This document shows, piece after piece, positions 38,891-50,916 of a DNA stretch of 64,000 bases. The notes under the pieces are model-generated. The model did no database searches. It was given only the letters and a program-made list of their open reading frames with translations, and was not told the DNA's origin. How positions within the stretch are numbered: position 1 is the first letter of the stretch; every line of letters begins with the position of its first letter. The translations under genes and the position numbers were made by a program. This DNA is from Sphaerolaimus hirsutus (lineage: Eukaryota; Nematoda; Chromadorea; Monhysterida; Sphaerolaimidae): contig CAXIWS010000562.1 in assembly GCA_964036195.1 (NCBI GenBank), forward strand, positions 37,938-101,937, in the 5' to 3' direction.

Positions 38891-41800
38891 CTTCACTAGT
38901 GGCATGGTCCCAAAATCTGCGTCCGGAAAGTGTCTGTCTCACTGGCGGCTTTCCCCTCTGTAATCTGAGTGCATCTCTCAAAGGGCAGCCAGTCTCAAAA
39001 TAGTCAACTATATCGTTTTCTTCTTGCACGAATAGATCGAGTGCAGTGGTTCTATCTTCGGTGTTCAGGATGCAGTTAATTGTTTCTTCCTGGGAATTGC
39101 AAAATGGTAGTTTGAAGATTTAATTTGAAATTAAATGAGCTGGTTGTGAAAGGTAAAATATGTGTCTGGAACTGTCTTATGGAGAAAGTAGTAACAAACA
39201 TATTCATTGTGTTCAAATATGAGCAATATTGTCACAGCATACTGTATTTTCAGTCATAAAAGCCTAGAAATTTGAGTTGTTTCAAATTTGACGAAATGTC
39301 CCCCAAAAATCGATTTTTAAGTGTCGTGTTTTTCTGCTGGTAATGGTATAAATATTCAAAAAACCGTTTTCAAACCTTGTCATTTGTGTTTTGCATAATT
39401 AGTAAAAGTTCAAATCGACTCAAGTTCAAACAAATTCCCAAAATCTCACCTGAAAGTAGAACATGCCACTGGCGCATCTAAATCCATACAAATCAATGGC
39501 ATTCAAGCAATTATCCAGGCACTCTTCAAAACTCAATGCATCTACCACAGTTTCCGCGAAGCCAACCAGAATCATTTGGGGAAATCTGTCAAAGACTTCT
39601 GCACATGGTTCAGCCAAGTCAGCTGGGTAGGATGATGTAATTTGATTATTAGTTGTTTTTGTTCAAAATAATTGAATAATTTTTCTAAATTTTTCCATTA
39701 TTTCTGGAATGATTTGTATTAAGTGGGAATTCAAGCTACCTAGCTAGATAGGGGGCAGTGGATTATTGTTGGGACTAGTGATAGAATGGCGCCATGGCGC
39801 TGGCGCCATTTGAGGGCGCCAAAGGGCGCCGCGCCATGGCGCCATTGGCGCTTGGCGCCCTTTTTCTGTGGCGCCCTTGGCGCCTGGCGCCCACTTTCTG
39901 AAAGGCGCCATGGCGCCCTTGGCGCTTGGCGCCCTTTATCCGTGGCGCCCTTGGCGCCCGGCGCCCTGCCCTAAAAAGGGCGCCAAAATGGCGCCAGCAG
40001 GGTTTCAAGGTGAAGGCTGCGTAAACGGCAAAAATATAAAAAAGCGTCCGTGGATAATCGAAATTCACTGTAAAAATGGATGAAGTGGTCCCAGTGGATG
40101 GAAATGTTTCATCCAATGATTCAGCAGACGCGTCTCATGGATCAGAAGCTGAGAATAATAGACTGTTGAACTTGCAAACTCAAAATCAACACATTCAAAT
40201 CATCGTAATTTAGTTTTCAGCCACTTCGAGAAAACATCCATTGGAACCATCTGTTTAAAGTGGATGCATCGTTTTGTCAAATGACAGTTTCCATTGCGTT
40301 TTAGGTGAATGTGTGTGAGTGTGTGTGTATGAATTTATGGAGAGCAAAAATTTGTTGCTGGTTTCCTTTTTCTGCTGATTACGTCCTAGTGAATGTGTAC
40401 AATACAGTGTTATAGCAACATTTTTAGCACACGCAGGGTATCGTATGCACTTATTTATTCTGGCGCCATTGGCGCCTGGCGCCTTAATTTCCAAACGCCC
40501 TTGGCGCTTGGCGCCCTGTTTCTGTGGCGGGTGGCGCCCTTGGCGCCTGGCGCCCACTTTCTGAATGGCGCCATGGCGCCCTTGGCGCTTGGCGCCCTTT
40601 TTCTGTGGCGCTCTTGGCGCTTGGCGCCCTTTTTCTGTGGCGCTCTTGGCGCTTGGCGCCCACTTTCTGAATGGCGCCATGGCGCCCTTGGCGCTTGGCG
40701 CCCTTTTTCTGTGGCGCTCTTGGCGCTTGGCGCCCTGTTTCTGTGTCGCCCTTGGCGCCTGGCGCCCACTTTCTGAATGGCGCCATGGCGCCCTTGGCGC
40801 TTGGCGCCCTTTTTCTGTGGCGCTCTTGGCCCTTGGCGCCCAGTTTCTAAATGGCGCCATTGGCACCTGGCGCCCTTTTTTCTGGCGCTTTTTCATCACT
40901 AGTTGGGACCATCATTTGAGCTGACTGAAGCAAATAATTTCAGTAGAGCAGAAAGACCCCTTACCATCAACACATATTTTCTCATAATAATCTGCCTCTG
41001 GCTGCTGGAAAAGTTGTCCATTTCCAGTGGGAACACCCGCTTCCTCAGTAATGATGCAAGAAATTCCATCGAAATCGAATGATTTGCATGCTGCTTGTTC
41101 ACCATTGGGACCCTGTGTTTCAGGGTGAAAAATTTGTGGTAATGTGATTTTTTCCTTGATTTCTAGAGTGCTGATGCGAAATTGTTTTTTTTAACTTTGG
41201 GATTAAAAATGAATTGGTGAATATAATTTTTTGAATGCAATGATGGAAAATGGTAGCTTTTTCACAATAAATGATGTTTCTATCCAATGGCTCTACTACA
41301 CACACTAGTTTACAACCAAAAGTTTGAAGACTTGTAAATCAGCTTTGATAGCATCTGAGTTTACTGGAATGAGCATGTGCGTCAACTACAGTTTGTTTGA
41401 TCGGGATAAAAAAACTTTTTTTCGGTACAGTCAAAATGTGTTCACTGCGGATTTATGAGTTTTCAAAAAGTTTTGTTGAAAACTAGTGTGTGCAAGTACA
41501 CCAGCCCCTAATAATTATGGCACAAATTGCCAATACCGCCATTTCACTTTAACATCACTATCAATACAATCCATAGACCCGATAAAGAACACCCAAAAAT
41601 CGACCAAATTCTATCAACCTACACAATTATCGATGCAGGCGTCGATGCATTCTTGTCTCGACAATCCATCCAGGATTACATCGTCATTGTTCTGCAGGGC
41701 AAAACCTTCGATTCTGAGCAGACGAACCGTTTGCCCGCTGGCGCAGGATGCTGAGATGAAGTTATTTCGACATATTTTTCCGCAAATTTTGTAAGTTTTA

Positions 41801-44800
41801 AGTAGCGTTGCCGATCGAGTGCGTCAAAAACGCCAACGCGTGATAATTTTTAAGCGTCATCCGTTTTGAATTCTTGAAATTTTGTAGCTCAGCGCTCGAC
41901 ACCTGGTGCCAGTTCCGCAAAATGAGATGTGATAGGTGAAATGGCAAAAGCGAAGTAAAAATTTCCGTTCGCTTTTGCCAATTTCCTTCTCAATTCACTT
42001 GCCATTTCACTTGGCCTTTGCGCTTTTACTTCGCCTTTGCCATTTCACTTCTCATTTGGCGGAACTGGCCCCAGATGCGCACTTCACTCGTATGTGCATG
42101 CTCAGCACTAGTGATGGAAATCCGCCGTGGCGCTGACGCCTGATGGCGCTTTTGGCGCTTGGCGCCATTTTGCTGTGGCGCCATTGGCGCTTGGCACTGG
42201 GGTTCGGAAAAGCGCCTGGGCGCTTTTGGCGCTTGGCGACAAAGTCCTTTTTCAGGCGCTTTTTCAATCACTACTCAGCACACTGCGGAATGTTTGTCGG
42301 GCATATTTTGCCCATATTTCGACTGATTTCGAAGCTGAAAATCTGGGCCCCAGACACGTTTTTTTACGTTCTTAGTTTTCTACCTGATACAGTTTCAACC
42401 ATGTGAAAACAACAATTTTTTCTGTATTTTGAATCGTAATCTATTTTTAAACAAACACGACCAAATGTACAATGCAAATAGAAAAAAGTCACTGAATTTC
42501 CAATTCTCAAACTCTCAATTTAACAAACAACAACAATGAGTACCTATACAGGTTTTCCCATGTTTCTTCACTCCCCCTCCAATCCGCCAGATTCGTCACC
42601 CCCCCACCCCCCCCCCCCCAACCCCCATGCACTAACGTCCCTCCCCACACAGTGGACCCTGTGTAGTGCTCGCACTAGTAGTAGTGCTGTCGAGCGACGG
42701 GGGGCCCGGCGAAGAGCCCGTCGAGGGGGTCGGCGCGGGCGACGATCCCGGACTGGGGCTGCCGTAGCCATTGCCATTGGTGCCACCTGGGCATTGGCCC
42801 GTCGGCTCGTAGTAGTCGCGCAGGGCGTACGTGATTATTCTGGCGGGGGGGGGGTAAGTGAGAGTGTTTTAGGGGGTTATCGAGCAGCGTGTATTATATT
42901 TGGGTGTGCCCTGCAAAATGTCTAAGGTTGTATAAAGTGTCCTGTAAAGTGTCAAATGACCGGAAAAAATAAAAATACTTTTTTTGTATGTTACACGGCC
43001 TCGTACAGGACCTTTAGCACTTTGAACGACATTTGAAATTTTACATTGCATTTGAAATGAATTGTGCGCTAATTCTATACGCATAGAAAACAAAACTCTA
43101 AAAAGCCAAAAATTGTGTGTGATGTGCTGTGAGCGCGTCAAACTTATGTGAAGACGCTTCCTCCAGAACCTTTTGAAATTTCAGGTAAAGTGTCATCCCC
43201 ACACTTCACCTATTATAAACTATCACAATGATCAAAGTGTGTGAAGCGCACCTCACAAACAGTGTCAGCACAATTTGCAATGTTCGGGAAGCTGTGAAGC
43301 ATCTGCAGGTACAGTATGTGACTTTGTGACTTTGGCCATCGCCACAAAGACACTTCACAACACTTCACGGCACATCACACACCATTTTCACTGCGATGCT
43401 TATCAACCCCCCCCCTCAAAAAGCCCCCCCCCCCACCTGGCGGGGTACTGATTTCCCGTGTGCGCGAACAAATCGCACACATTATGCTGCACATCGAATA
43501 CAGCTGCGCGACATTGGTACGGCCCCTGGGCGCTGTCCAAACACACTTGCTTGCATTTATTTGCGTCAATATTGCTGCGTCGCTCATATGGCTGTGCGTT
43601 GACCACCGCGCAATTGGGGTACCGTCGGAAACAGGGGTCGCCTTTTTTTTGGGGGGTGCGTGATTTTTGGTCTTTTTGGGGTTATTATTGGCGGAGTTGG
43701 TCGAAGTACTGAACTTTTTTGAAGAAAAAACAAAGTTCGAGTACCTAAATGTGTACCTAATTGGAAATTTGAAATCATTTTCGAAAAACAAAACTTAAAA
43801 ATATCAATACTTTTTTCAAAGGGTTTGCCATCATTATGTCTACAGAAATTAAAAATAGTTCATTATGGTAAACTCAAAACCGGTTCATCAGTGTTGTAAA
43901 ATTTGGATGTCAACTGTGTAAATAAGAAGGCACATTTCAAATGTAAAAAATTCAGATCATTCACCTTTGAAAACCTACAAAAAAATATTCATCATTAACC
44001 CCCCCCCCCCCCAACAAACTAAGATCCGGTCCATTTCCTCCAGAACCCCCGCTACCGTAATTCCCTGGCGCGACGGCTGGCGCAAAAGAATTGACGCTAT
44101 ATTGTTGCGACGCTGGCTGCGGCTGGCCATAATTTGGGGTACCCAAGTTACCGCCGCCTGAAAAGCAACCGAAATTTTGTCGTAAATTCGAATTTGATAT
44201 TTTATGACTGTGGAATTTGGCAATGTGCCAACCGTATGGGGCGTCCGCGTGTCCAAAGTTTGTGGCCGATTGCAGGGGGGACGCGACATTCGCTGGGGGC
44301 TGTGTTAAGTGATATTTATGTAAAAGTTTTACAATGAAAAAAACTTTACAATGAAATGTTTCAACTAGGGTTGGGACGATATGACTTTTCGATATCGATA
44401 TTCGATATTTGATATTTTTTTCTGAAACTCGATATTCGATATTGATACGATATGGACCCTCGATATCGATATTCGATATTCGATATGAAAAAATGGTCGA
44501 TATTCAATATCGATATTTCGATAATTTGCTTTTTGTATAGCAGGGCAAATCTTATTTGGCATATTGTATTTCCATTTGGTCACAAACCCAATTGATCATC
44601 TCTCCTGAAAAGTAGATGATACAAATTTAAATGGCTTACAAGGATCAAAATGAGAAAATGATTTTAAAATGTAACAGATGTGATAATGAAAGGGCCGCCC
44701 CCAGCCATGAAATATACCAGCCCTATTTATAGGTGCCATGCCATGGTGCCATTGCTGTTCCCATGGTGTAATTAGCTATAAAACACACAAATATAAGATT

Positions 44801-47064
44801 TGCGCATTTATACAAGATTTGATGCTGTCGCAAGTGCTGAAACAAAAATCCCTGTCATCTGAGAACAAAGTGCACGCAAAATTTGGTAAAATTGCTCATG
44901 AAATCGCCTTCTAAAAGTGCCATTCCTGGCTTATTTGAAGTCAGGCCCAGGGAGGATAGAATATCGAAAATATCGAAAAAATGGTCGATATTCGATATCG
45001 ATATTCGATATTTTTTCAAAATTTTCGATATCGATATTCGATATTCGATATGAAAAAATAGTCGATATCCGATATTCGATATTCGATACGATATATCGTC
45101 CCAACCCTAGTTTCAACCAAATAGAAGTGAGCTATTTCAGAAAATGTGATACAGTAAATTTTATGAACAAATCAAATAGGCCAACTTTCTGTGGCTTGTT
45201 GTAGGCGCTTTTCGTTGGGTTACGGTATTCATTAGCTGTCCCAAAATTATTGAACCAGTTTCCACCTCCACCATTGTTAGTTAATGTCCGAGCATTTCTG
45301 TTACGCCACACTGGTGTCCCATAAATATCAGTACTAAACGCGCTATTGCCGATGAAATTACCACCGGAATTTTGAACCACATTTCGCACTGATGTAGGCT
45401 GGATGAAACTTTTTGGCACATTTTGAGGAAAATTTGAAATTGGTGGAGCTTGCAATCTCTGTCGATTTTGAGCATATTGATTTGTAGGTTGTCTATTTTG
45501 TAGGTTGTTTGAAATAGGTTGAGTTTTTAGGTTCTGATTTGACAGAGGCTGTGCAGGTACCCATGTATTGGTGGATTTTGTCTGCTGTTGATATGCATCT
45601 CCTGCCTGCCAAAAATTAATTTGGAGTTGTCAAATTCAGTTAGTGGTTAGCGATTTGATATGCTCTGTAAACCGCAGAGTATGCATCTCAAATTACTTAT
45701 ATCTTAGTCAATAATGCATGATCTTTTACAAAAAAAATTATCGAAAATGGGCTGGGTTACATGCAAGTGACAAACATTCTTTCCTTTAAGTTGTTTTTCT
45801 TCAGCTTTTAAAACAATTTTGATTTTTAATGACAGCATCATGATGGAGTGTTACCTTCAGGAAAATGCATAGCATGCAGTCTGCAGTGTGGATTATACAA
45901 GAAACATGCAACATTGCTAAGTAAATATGTTGACTTTTATATGATACTGTACTTTGTGAAGTTATAAAAATGTGAACACATGGTCAATACAATATAAAAG
46001 CTTACCATTCAGTGTCACTTGTCAGTGCCAGAATACACCTAAAGCCTGCAACAAAGTGTCAATTCCACAAGTGAACAAGTGACAAAGAATGTGGTTGGTG
46101 GATGTTAAGTTAGTTCTTGCAAGTAAACTGATAAATAACAAGTACTTTTATTTATTTACAAATTTACTTATCATTAATAACTCTACTTATCAGCTACATG
46201 CACATTTTCTTGTCACTCACTCCACAACCCACACCACAACATTAACATTTTAATGCATAAACCATCCAGCTATGAAAAGCACTTCCCTTCCCTCCCATTC
46301 ACATGCACAATTTACAGCAGTAGTTAACATGAAAAACAAACCCCATAATTATCATTTTGCTGCAATCCAAAAGCAGCCCCATTCCCATTTGTTGCCCCAT
46401 TTTGCTGGTTCCAACCATTTTGGCTTGGTGCCAAATTTTTTTGAGCTGCATCATTCTGACCATAACCATTGCTATTTGGTGGTGTCTGGCCATTATTGGG
46501 CAGATTGTTGTTGTTTTGTGGTGTTGGCACATAAGTCTGGTCATTCTGCTGTTGTGATGGTGGAATGTGCCCATCATTTGCCAAAGGCGGACTGTGATTC
46601 ACTGGATTCTCATAGGGTGATGTGTCTGTTTGTAATTGAGATTTAAAATTGTTTTGTATTTTGATGCTTTAAAAAGTTTTTTTATTTTTCAAAATTGAGA
46701 AATACCTGGTGCCAAAGGCGGTGGCGTTAATGAAGTCTCATACTGTGTTGGGGCTGATCCAGCTCCATTTGCATTGATAATCGTTTCATCATCAATTACA
46801 CCATAGTTTTGCTGTGGTGGCACTGCATCACTTGATGTTCCCCCTGGCTGAGAAGTGTAGAAAAAAATGAACAAGTTGAAGAAAAAAAACAGAAAAAAAA
46901 TGAAAACCAACATCAACACCCGTTGGCGCGCGTCGATTATACGCTGAATTTGAGCTGAAAAGCTGCGTACTTTTCAACTGCACCACTGAATATCCGCTGT
47001 GAAACTGGGCGAAAGTGCACCGGGCGGCCGATATAAAAAAGGAAGCCAAAATTAAATTGGCCAT
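38891..47064 (-). CDS. Secreted protein with three PAN/apple domains, multi-exon
   Basis: Exons (minus): 47064-46920, 46843-46706, 46625-46342, 45605-45186, 44299-44233, 44157-44000, 43641-43437, 42839-42637, 41750-41623, 41112-40965, 39622-39450, 39089-38891. Phases match at every junction except 44000/43641, where a 14-C run sits at the splice site and one base would restore frame. Residues 1-21 (MANLILASFFISAARCTFAQF) form a signal peptide. About 400 residues rich in Q, N, P and G follow. Three PAN/apple domains are encoded by exon pairs: NKCKQVCLDSAQ with ARIITYALRDYY; RQECIDACIDNC with ACKSFDFDGISC; FEECLDNCLNAIDLYGFRC with INCILNTEDRTTA. PAN domains bind proteins or carbohydrates outside the cell. 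About 750 aa are visible. The 3' end is not settled; candidate last exons at 33865 or 34560 fit phase 1. Confidence 0.85.
39776..40901. mobile_element. TAGTGATA/GGCGCC hAT-type MITE in a PAN-gene intron
   Basis: The ends TAGTGATAGAATGGCGCC and GGCGCTTTTTCATCACTA are flanked by an exact 8-bp duplication GTTGGGAC (39768-39775, 40902-40909). The arms are GGCGCCATGGCGCCCTTGG repeats at 39786-39990 and 40460-40890. The unique middle carries the small frame at 40076-40213. Confidence 0.95.
40076..40213 (+). CDS. 45-aa acidic frame inside a hAT-type MITE
   Basis: ATG in an AAAAATGG context opens 45 codons (MDEVVPVDG ... NNRLLNL) before TAG. The residue mix is acidic and Ser/Asn-rich, like the N-terminus of a nuclear protein. 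It lies in the unique centre of the GGCGCC element and could be the surviving first exon of its transposase or a captured host fragment. No homology was recognised. Confidence 0.3.
   Translation: MDEVVPVDGNVSSNDSADASHGSEAENNRLLNLQTQNQHIQIIVI
41300..41492. mobile_element. Short inverted-repeat element, AAGTTTGAAGACTTGTAAATC type
   Basis: CACACACTAGTTTACAAC is mirrored by GTTGAAAACTAGTGTGTG. The arms share AAATCAGC/GATTTATGAG blocks with the element at 55801-55966. Confidence 0.7.
41887..42076. repeat. Palindromic element with GCGAAGTAAAA/TTTTACTTCGC arms
   Basis: GCCAGTTCCGCAAAATGAG at the left is mirrored by CTCATTTGGCGGAACTGGC at the right. The interior is built of GGCAAAAGCGAAG and its complement. 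It lies in an intron of the PAN gene. Confidence 0.7.
42109..42273. mobile_element. Small TAGTGATG/GGCGC hAT-type MITE
   Basis: 165 bp from TAGTGATGGAAATCCGCC to GGCGCTTTTTCAATCACTA, flanked by an exact 8-bp duplication CTCAGCAC (42101-42108, 42274-42281). A short relative of 39776-40901. Confidence 0.95.
42930..43386. repeat. Two inverted-repeat fragments in a PAN-gene intron
   Basis: 42930-43060 holds CCTGTAAAGTGTCAAATG and its complement (family of 50917-51440). About 43110-43386 holds GTGTGATGTGCTGTGA mirrored by TCACGGCACATCACAC with CACTTCAC repeats, related to the CACAGC family. Confidence 0.65.
44366..45109. mobile_element. TAGGGTTGGGACGATAT hAT-type MITE
   Basis: The ends TAGGGTTGGGACGATAT and ATATCGTCCCAACCCTA are flanked by an exact 8-bp duplication GTTTCAAC (44358-44365, 45110-45117). 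Each arm is a CGATATCGATATTCGATATT array. It lies in the intron between PAN-gene exons ending at 45186 and starting at 44299. Confidence 0.96.
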
Positions 47065-47800
47065 GAACTTTTGGAACACAAACAATTTCCCGGTTGAAAT
47101 TTGAAGGCACATCTGTAAAATAACGACTAAATGGTATCGCGTTGTTTTTACCACCTGATAAATCTGGGACGCACAGAAAAAAAATCGAAATCAGGCCAAG
47201 CCTGTGGCTATGTAAACACGGGCGGTTTCGCAGCGCGTTCGAACACTCGAATGCGATATCCGATATTTATCTTTATTTGCTGATAAGCGCCGTTTAGAGT
47301 GCGCGCTCTGCAGTACCCGTTACCGTATTTCGATGAATAAAGTCACGCGCAAAATTTACAGTCGATATAAACCCGTAGTGAGAGCGATGTAATGTGATAA
47401 GAAAAATAATTTTTTTGTTTTTTTATTCACATTTGATACGGTAGATTTTGTTGAAAAGAGTGTGAAAAGTGGACTTTTTCGGACGCGCGTCAAACACTTC
47501 ACTCAGCTGCCGCGGCGCGGCGCGACTACGCGGGAAATTTTCCTGGTCTGTTCGGGAATTGCCGAGACAGTGACAGTGATTTTCTGATCATCTATGGATG
47601 AGTGATATGAAAAATGATAAGTTGTCAAGCGTCAAGTTAAACTTTAAGTATTTTCATTTGAAAATACTTGTCATAAGTATTTTCATTTAAAAACACTGTC
47701 ATAAGTATTTTCATTGAAAAATACTTGTCACTTGTTTTTGGGCTATTTTCCACCTTATTTACCATTTGCAACTACTTTTGTATATGAAGATAGATAAAAA
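47065..47800 (-). promoter_or_regulatory. Upstream region of the PAN-domain gene
   Basis: The first 500 bp upstream of the ATG are rich in CG dinucleotides (for example GCCGCGGCGCGGCGCG at 47508-47523), unlike the AT-rich surroundings. That fits an animal promoter. At 47640-47735, AAGTATTTTCATTTGAAAAT-like palindromic units recur three times. No firm TATA box or start site was chosen. Confidence 0.4.
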
Positions 47801-47807
47801 AGTGATA

Positions 47808-48065
47808 CCGTATTTCCTCGAATTACCCCCAGGGGGTTTATTTTTTCAGAGTAACAATTTTGAGAGAAAAACGTGAAAAATGCAACAATAACCACCATTT
47901 ATAAGTTTTTACAGCCTTATAAGGATGTAGATGGTATAAACGATGTTCTGACATAACACAGTAAGTGTTTTGAATGTCTGTTATGCATTTCCCAGACCAC
48001 AAATTCATAGTGCCCATTTTGAGAGGGGTATTTCAGGGGGGGGGGGGGATTTTGAGGAAATATGG
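47808..48065. mobile_element. CCGTATTTCC MITE, copy of 33919-34165
   Basis: TA-flanked, from CCGTATTTCCTCGAATTA to TTTGAGGAAATATGG. The interior (AACAATAACCACCATTTATA) is nearly identical to the copy at 33919-34165. Confidence 0.87.
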
Positions 48066-49315
48066 TATATATTTTAAGCAATTCATTTAACTCATCATAT
48101 CACATGCCATTTTGCTCTGTCATTTGCAAATTTATTGTAGGTGGAAATATAAAGATAAAACAGAAGAAAAAACTACAGAATCATGATTATTGAATGACTA
48201 TTGTGGATTAAGTGTCTCTGTAAGCAAGCTTAAATGGCAAATGTATACTTCCTGTAAATGGAAATTTAGAATGCCCATGAATATAATGGTTTCATTTTAT
48301 AGAATTGCTTGTTTTTCAAGAGCAAATTCACCTGAATACGAAGATTTCAAAATTTCAAACATTTTATTTTTTCAAAGTCATGTTGCCCAATTTTCAGTTT
48401 CCAGAGAGACATATATTTCAAATATTTAGTAAGCTTGCACATGTAACAAATAACCTGCTTTAACATGTTACAAGAAGTTATCTAAGTAGTGTAACATCCA
48501 AGTAAAGTTATTGGTGAAGTGGTGAAGTTGTGATAATGATGCATGTATGTGACATGTATTCTTCTGAAGAAAATAGAACACTCATCACTTCACTTAACTT
48601 TGCCCAGACCACAAAACTGAAGCATTGAAAAAATGTCAGGGAGATGTATATTTAAAAATTATCAGAAAATACAAAAAATGGATAGAGTTTATACCTTTCC
48701 AGCTTTTCTTAGAGAGATTTAAAATCACCAATTTATCAATGCCAGCCACCATCCCACCAATTCCGGACCAGACCAAACTTAACCGCGTATCCGCATGCCC
48801 ATTCTCCCTGTGCACATGCGTTATCCATATCACATCAAAATGATATCAATGCTCATGCGTCAATAGCGGTGCGGCAAACTGTCGCCGCGGCGGCGGGGCG
48901 GCATAAAAAAACAAACAATTGAATTGATTGTCGCTGCGTCGAGATGCGCGCAGCGCGTAAATTGCCGCGCGTTTGCGCGCCGCCGATCGGATATGGACTT
49001 TGAGTTGCCCGATTTTGAATGGTTTTTCGGGTTGCCCGAATTTTTGGGTTGAAAATTGTAGTCCGACATATTTATGTAATCATAACTTGACTGTAATGTC
49101 AATTTTCCGGTTTCTGGTTTCAGAATTTTCACTTCTCTGAAATCAGCTTTCTCTTTTCCGAAAAAGGCTTTTAAAATTTCACTCTTCCGTTTTCAGATTT
49201 TTGAAAGCTGAGAATCTTCTGCCTTCTATTTTTCGTAAGGTAGGTAATTATTCTAACACTTATCAGATGTTACTGTGTTATGTTAGAACAGGGTTCATAC
49301 GGTGTGAGTATTTAC
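48066..49315. other. Stretch with one weak exon candidate and a CpG-rich block
   Basis: Apart from the candidate at 48695-48807, nothing coding is supported. 48850-49010 is unusually rich in CG (GTCGCCGCGGCGGCGGGGCG) and could be a promoter or first exon of the same minus-strand gene. 49080-49250 holds inverted TTTTCACT/TCTTTTCCG repeats. Confidence 0.4.
48695..48807 (-). other. Candidate exon with a kelch-like motif
   Basis: Between an acceptor GTGCACAG and a donor GTATAA, 37 codons read ENGHADTRLSLVWSG then GGMVAGIDKLVILNL and KKSW. The GG...VILNL...W spacing resembles a kelch repeat blade. It is isolated and no neighbouring exon was found, so it may be a lone fragment or chance. Confidence 0.33.
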
Positions 49316-50146
49316 CAGAGTTGTACAAATACTGGTATTTTTGGAAAACGTAAACGTAAACGTAAATACCTTTTCCAAAGCCAAAGTATAAATACTAAAA
49401 CGTAAGGTATTTTAAAAATACCGGGGAAAACGTAAAATAAAACGTAAACGTAAAAATTATATCAAGTGCTTCCGCTATCAGAGAATACAAAAAAAAACAG
49501 AATGTTTTTTACAACATTATGGATGTTCATATGATCTCCATCAACATTTTCTGCTTACCTGTATTCTATATATATTTAGAATGATGGGATCGGGATATTG
49601 AATTGGGATTTAAGTTGGAATTTTGCGTCGTTGTCAACTTGTGGGTGTAGGGCCATAAGGTGCCAATTCCATAACAGGATAACTAAAAAAATTATGTGTG
49701 AGAAGTAATGGCAAGTTGTATGGCAAGTAAAAATTGAAAGAAAAGTAAATTTGTAAGTGAAATGGTAACTTAAAAGACAAATGGCCAGTCATGAGAAAAC
49801 ACTATAAATGTCTTTAACTTTTTAATTGCATTTCAGTTCTCCCTCACAAAAATACTTTCCTTCAACTTTTTACTTTTCACTTACAAATTGGTGTTGAGTT
49901 CTCCAATTGCGGAATTAGAACTCTTCAACATTAGAACATGTTGAACTCATCATATTACACTACATTTGTCAAACAATATTGTTCCGTGTAGCATATTTTT
50001 ACGTTTTCTCTGGTACCCGGGTAATTGTGCCAGGAAAACGTAACAAAGCGTAACGGTATTTTTGGAAAGCGTAAACGTAAACGTAAGTATAAATACCCGA
50101 ATAACCGGGTATTTTGGGTAAACGTAAATACGTTTTCGCAACTCTG
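49316..50146. mobile_element. CAGAGTTG hAT-type MITE, copy with AAACGTAAACGT arms
   Basis: The ends CAGAGTTGTACAAATACTGG and GTTTTCGCAACTCTG are flanked by an exact 8-bp duplication GTATTTAC (49308-49315, 50147-50154). It has the layout of 28454-29242, but the arm repeat is AAACGTAAACGTAAA instead of GTGTAAGTGTAAG. Confidence 0.95.
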
Positions 50147-50189
50147 GTATTTACATATGTATTACATATATAGGTAAGTCTATAGGGTC

Positions 50190-50385
50190 TTATACATGGC
50201 GGTTTTTGTTGCATTTTTCGACGTTTGTGTACGTTACAGACAACAATTTACCTAGTACTGGGATGTCGAAAAAATTCTGGCGAAAAAATAAACCCCCTCG
50301 AAACACCCCCCCCCCTCGTATAACCCCCCTCAAAAATTTCACTGAAACAATAGCCCCCCTGGGTGTATTTCGAGGTAATGCGGTA
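50190..50385. mobile_element. Partial CCGTATTTCC-family MITE
   Basis: It has the family interior (TTGCATTTTTCGACG, inverted), C-run subrepeats CCCCCTCGAAACACCCC and the right end GTATTTCGAGGTAATGCGG. The left end is not recognisable. Confidence 0.65.
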
Positions 50386-50559
50386 CGTATTTATTTTAAA
50401 GCAGCATTTTTTTAAATAATTTTTCAAATGACGGTTTTTTCGCTTGCCACGATTTTGTCTTGGCGCTTGGCGTTTCATGCATCAAAAAAAAAGCTTGCCC
50501 GAAAAAATGGTGTCGGACAGCGAGCCAATTAAATTCAGCCCCTGATATCCTACTCGCGC

Positions 50560-50900
50560 GTTTGACAATGTTTCAAGTTCTGCGCGCAAATGTTTGAAGA
50601 ATTCACTTGTGCACGCTGGAAATCGGAATTCTATACCTTATATAAGCGCGGAGAAATTCAGTTTAAATTTACTGGAATGAGGTGTCCGTTAACTACAGTT
50701 GACGAAAATGTAAAAAACTCAAATACCTAACTAAAATAATACCGGGAAACTTAAATGAGTTCACAGCTGATTTATGTATGAGTTTTCGATTTTTTAATAT
50801 CTGTAGCAAGCCACTTTATTTATCCATCTGCACGCAATCCAGAGAAGCGGGTTGAAGTGTTTTTGCAGTATAGACCTTTTCACAGTCAGTCCATTTCACA
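50560..50900. repeat. Element related to 41300-41492 and 55801-55966
   Basis: It shares TTTACTGGAATGAG, AACTACAGTTGACG and GCTGATTTATGTATGAG blocks with those elements. Its ends could not be placed. Confidence 0.45.
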
Positions 50901-50916
50901 AACATATGTATGATGC

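Noticed and set aside
38223-39029. 268-aa minus-strand frame rich in Phe/Arg
   Set aside because: Only its first third (exon 39089-38891) is coding for the PAN gene; the rest reads the GGAAAACGG MITE.
40255-40899. 214-aa Arg/Ala/Gly-rich frame on the minus strand
   Set aside because: It reads through GGCGCC repeat arms of a MITE; the composition follows the repeat in all frames.
42536-42925. 129-aa Arg-rich plus-strand frame
   Set aside because: The minus strand here is a PAN-gene exon with matching phases and a Pro/Ser/Thr/Gly linker; the plus frame is its antisense.
43375-43791. 138-aa minus-strand frame overlapping the first PAN exon
   Set aside because: It is a different frame; the PAN cysteine pattern lies in the frame covering 43641-43437.
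45186-45224. Alternative phase-1 donor at 45224 for PAN exon 4
   Set aside because: The next exon (44299-44233) reads sensibly only in phase 0, which the donor at 45185 provides.
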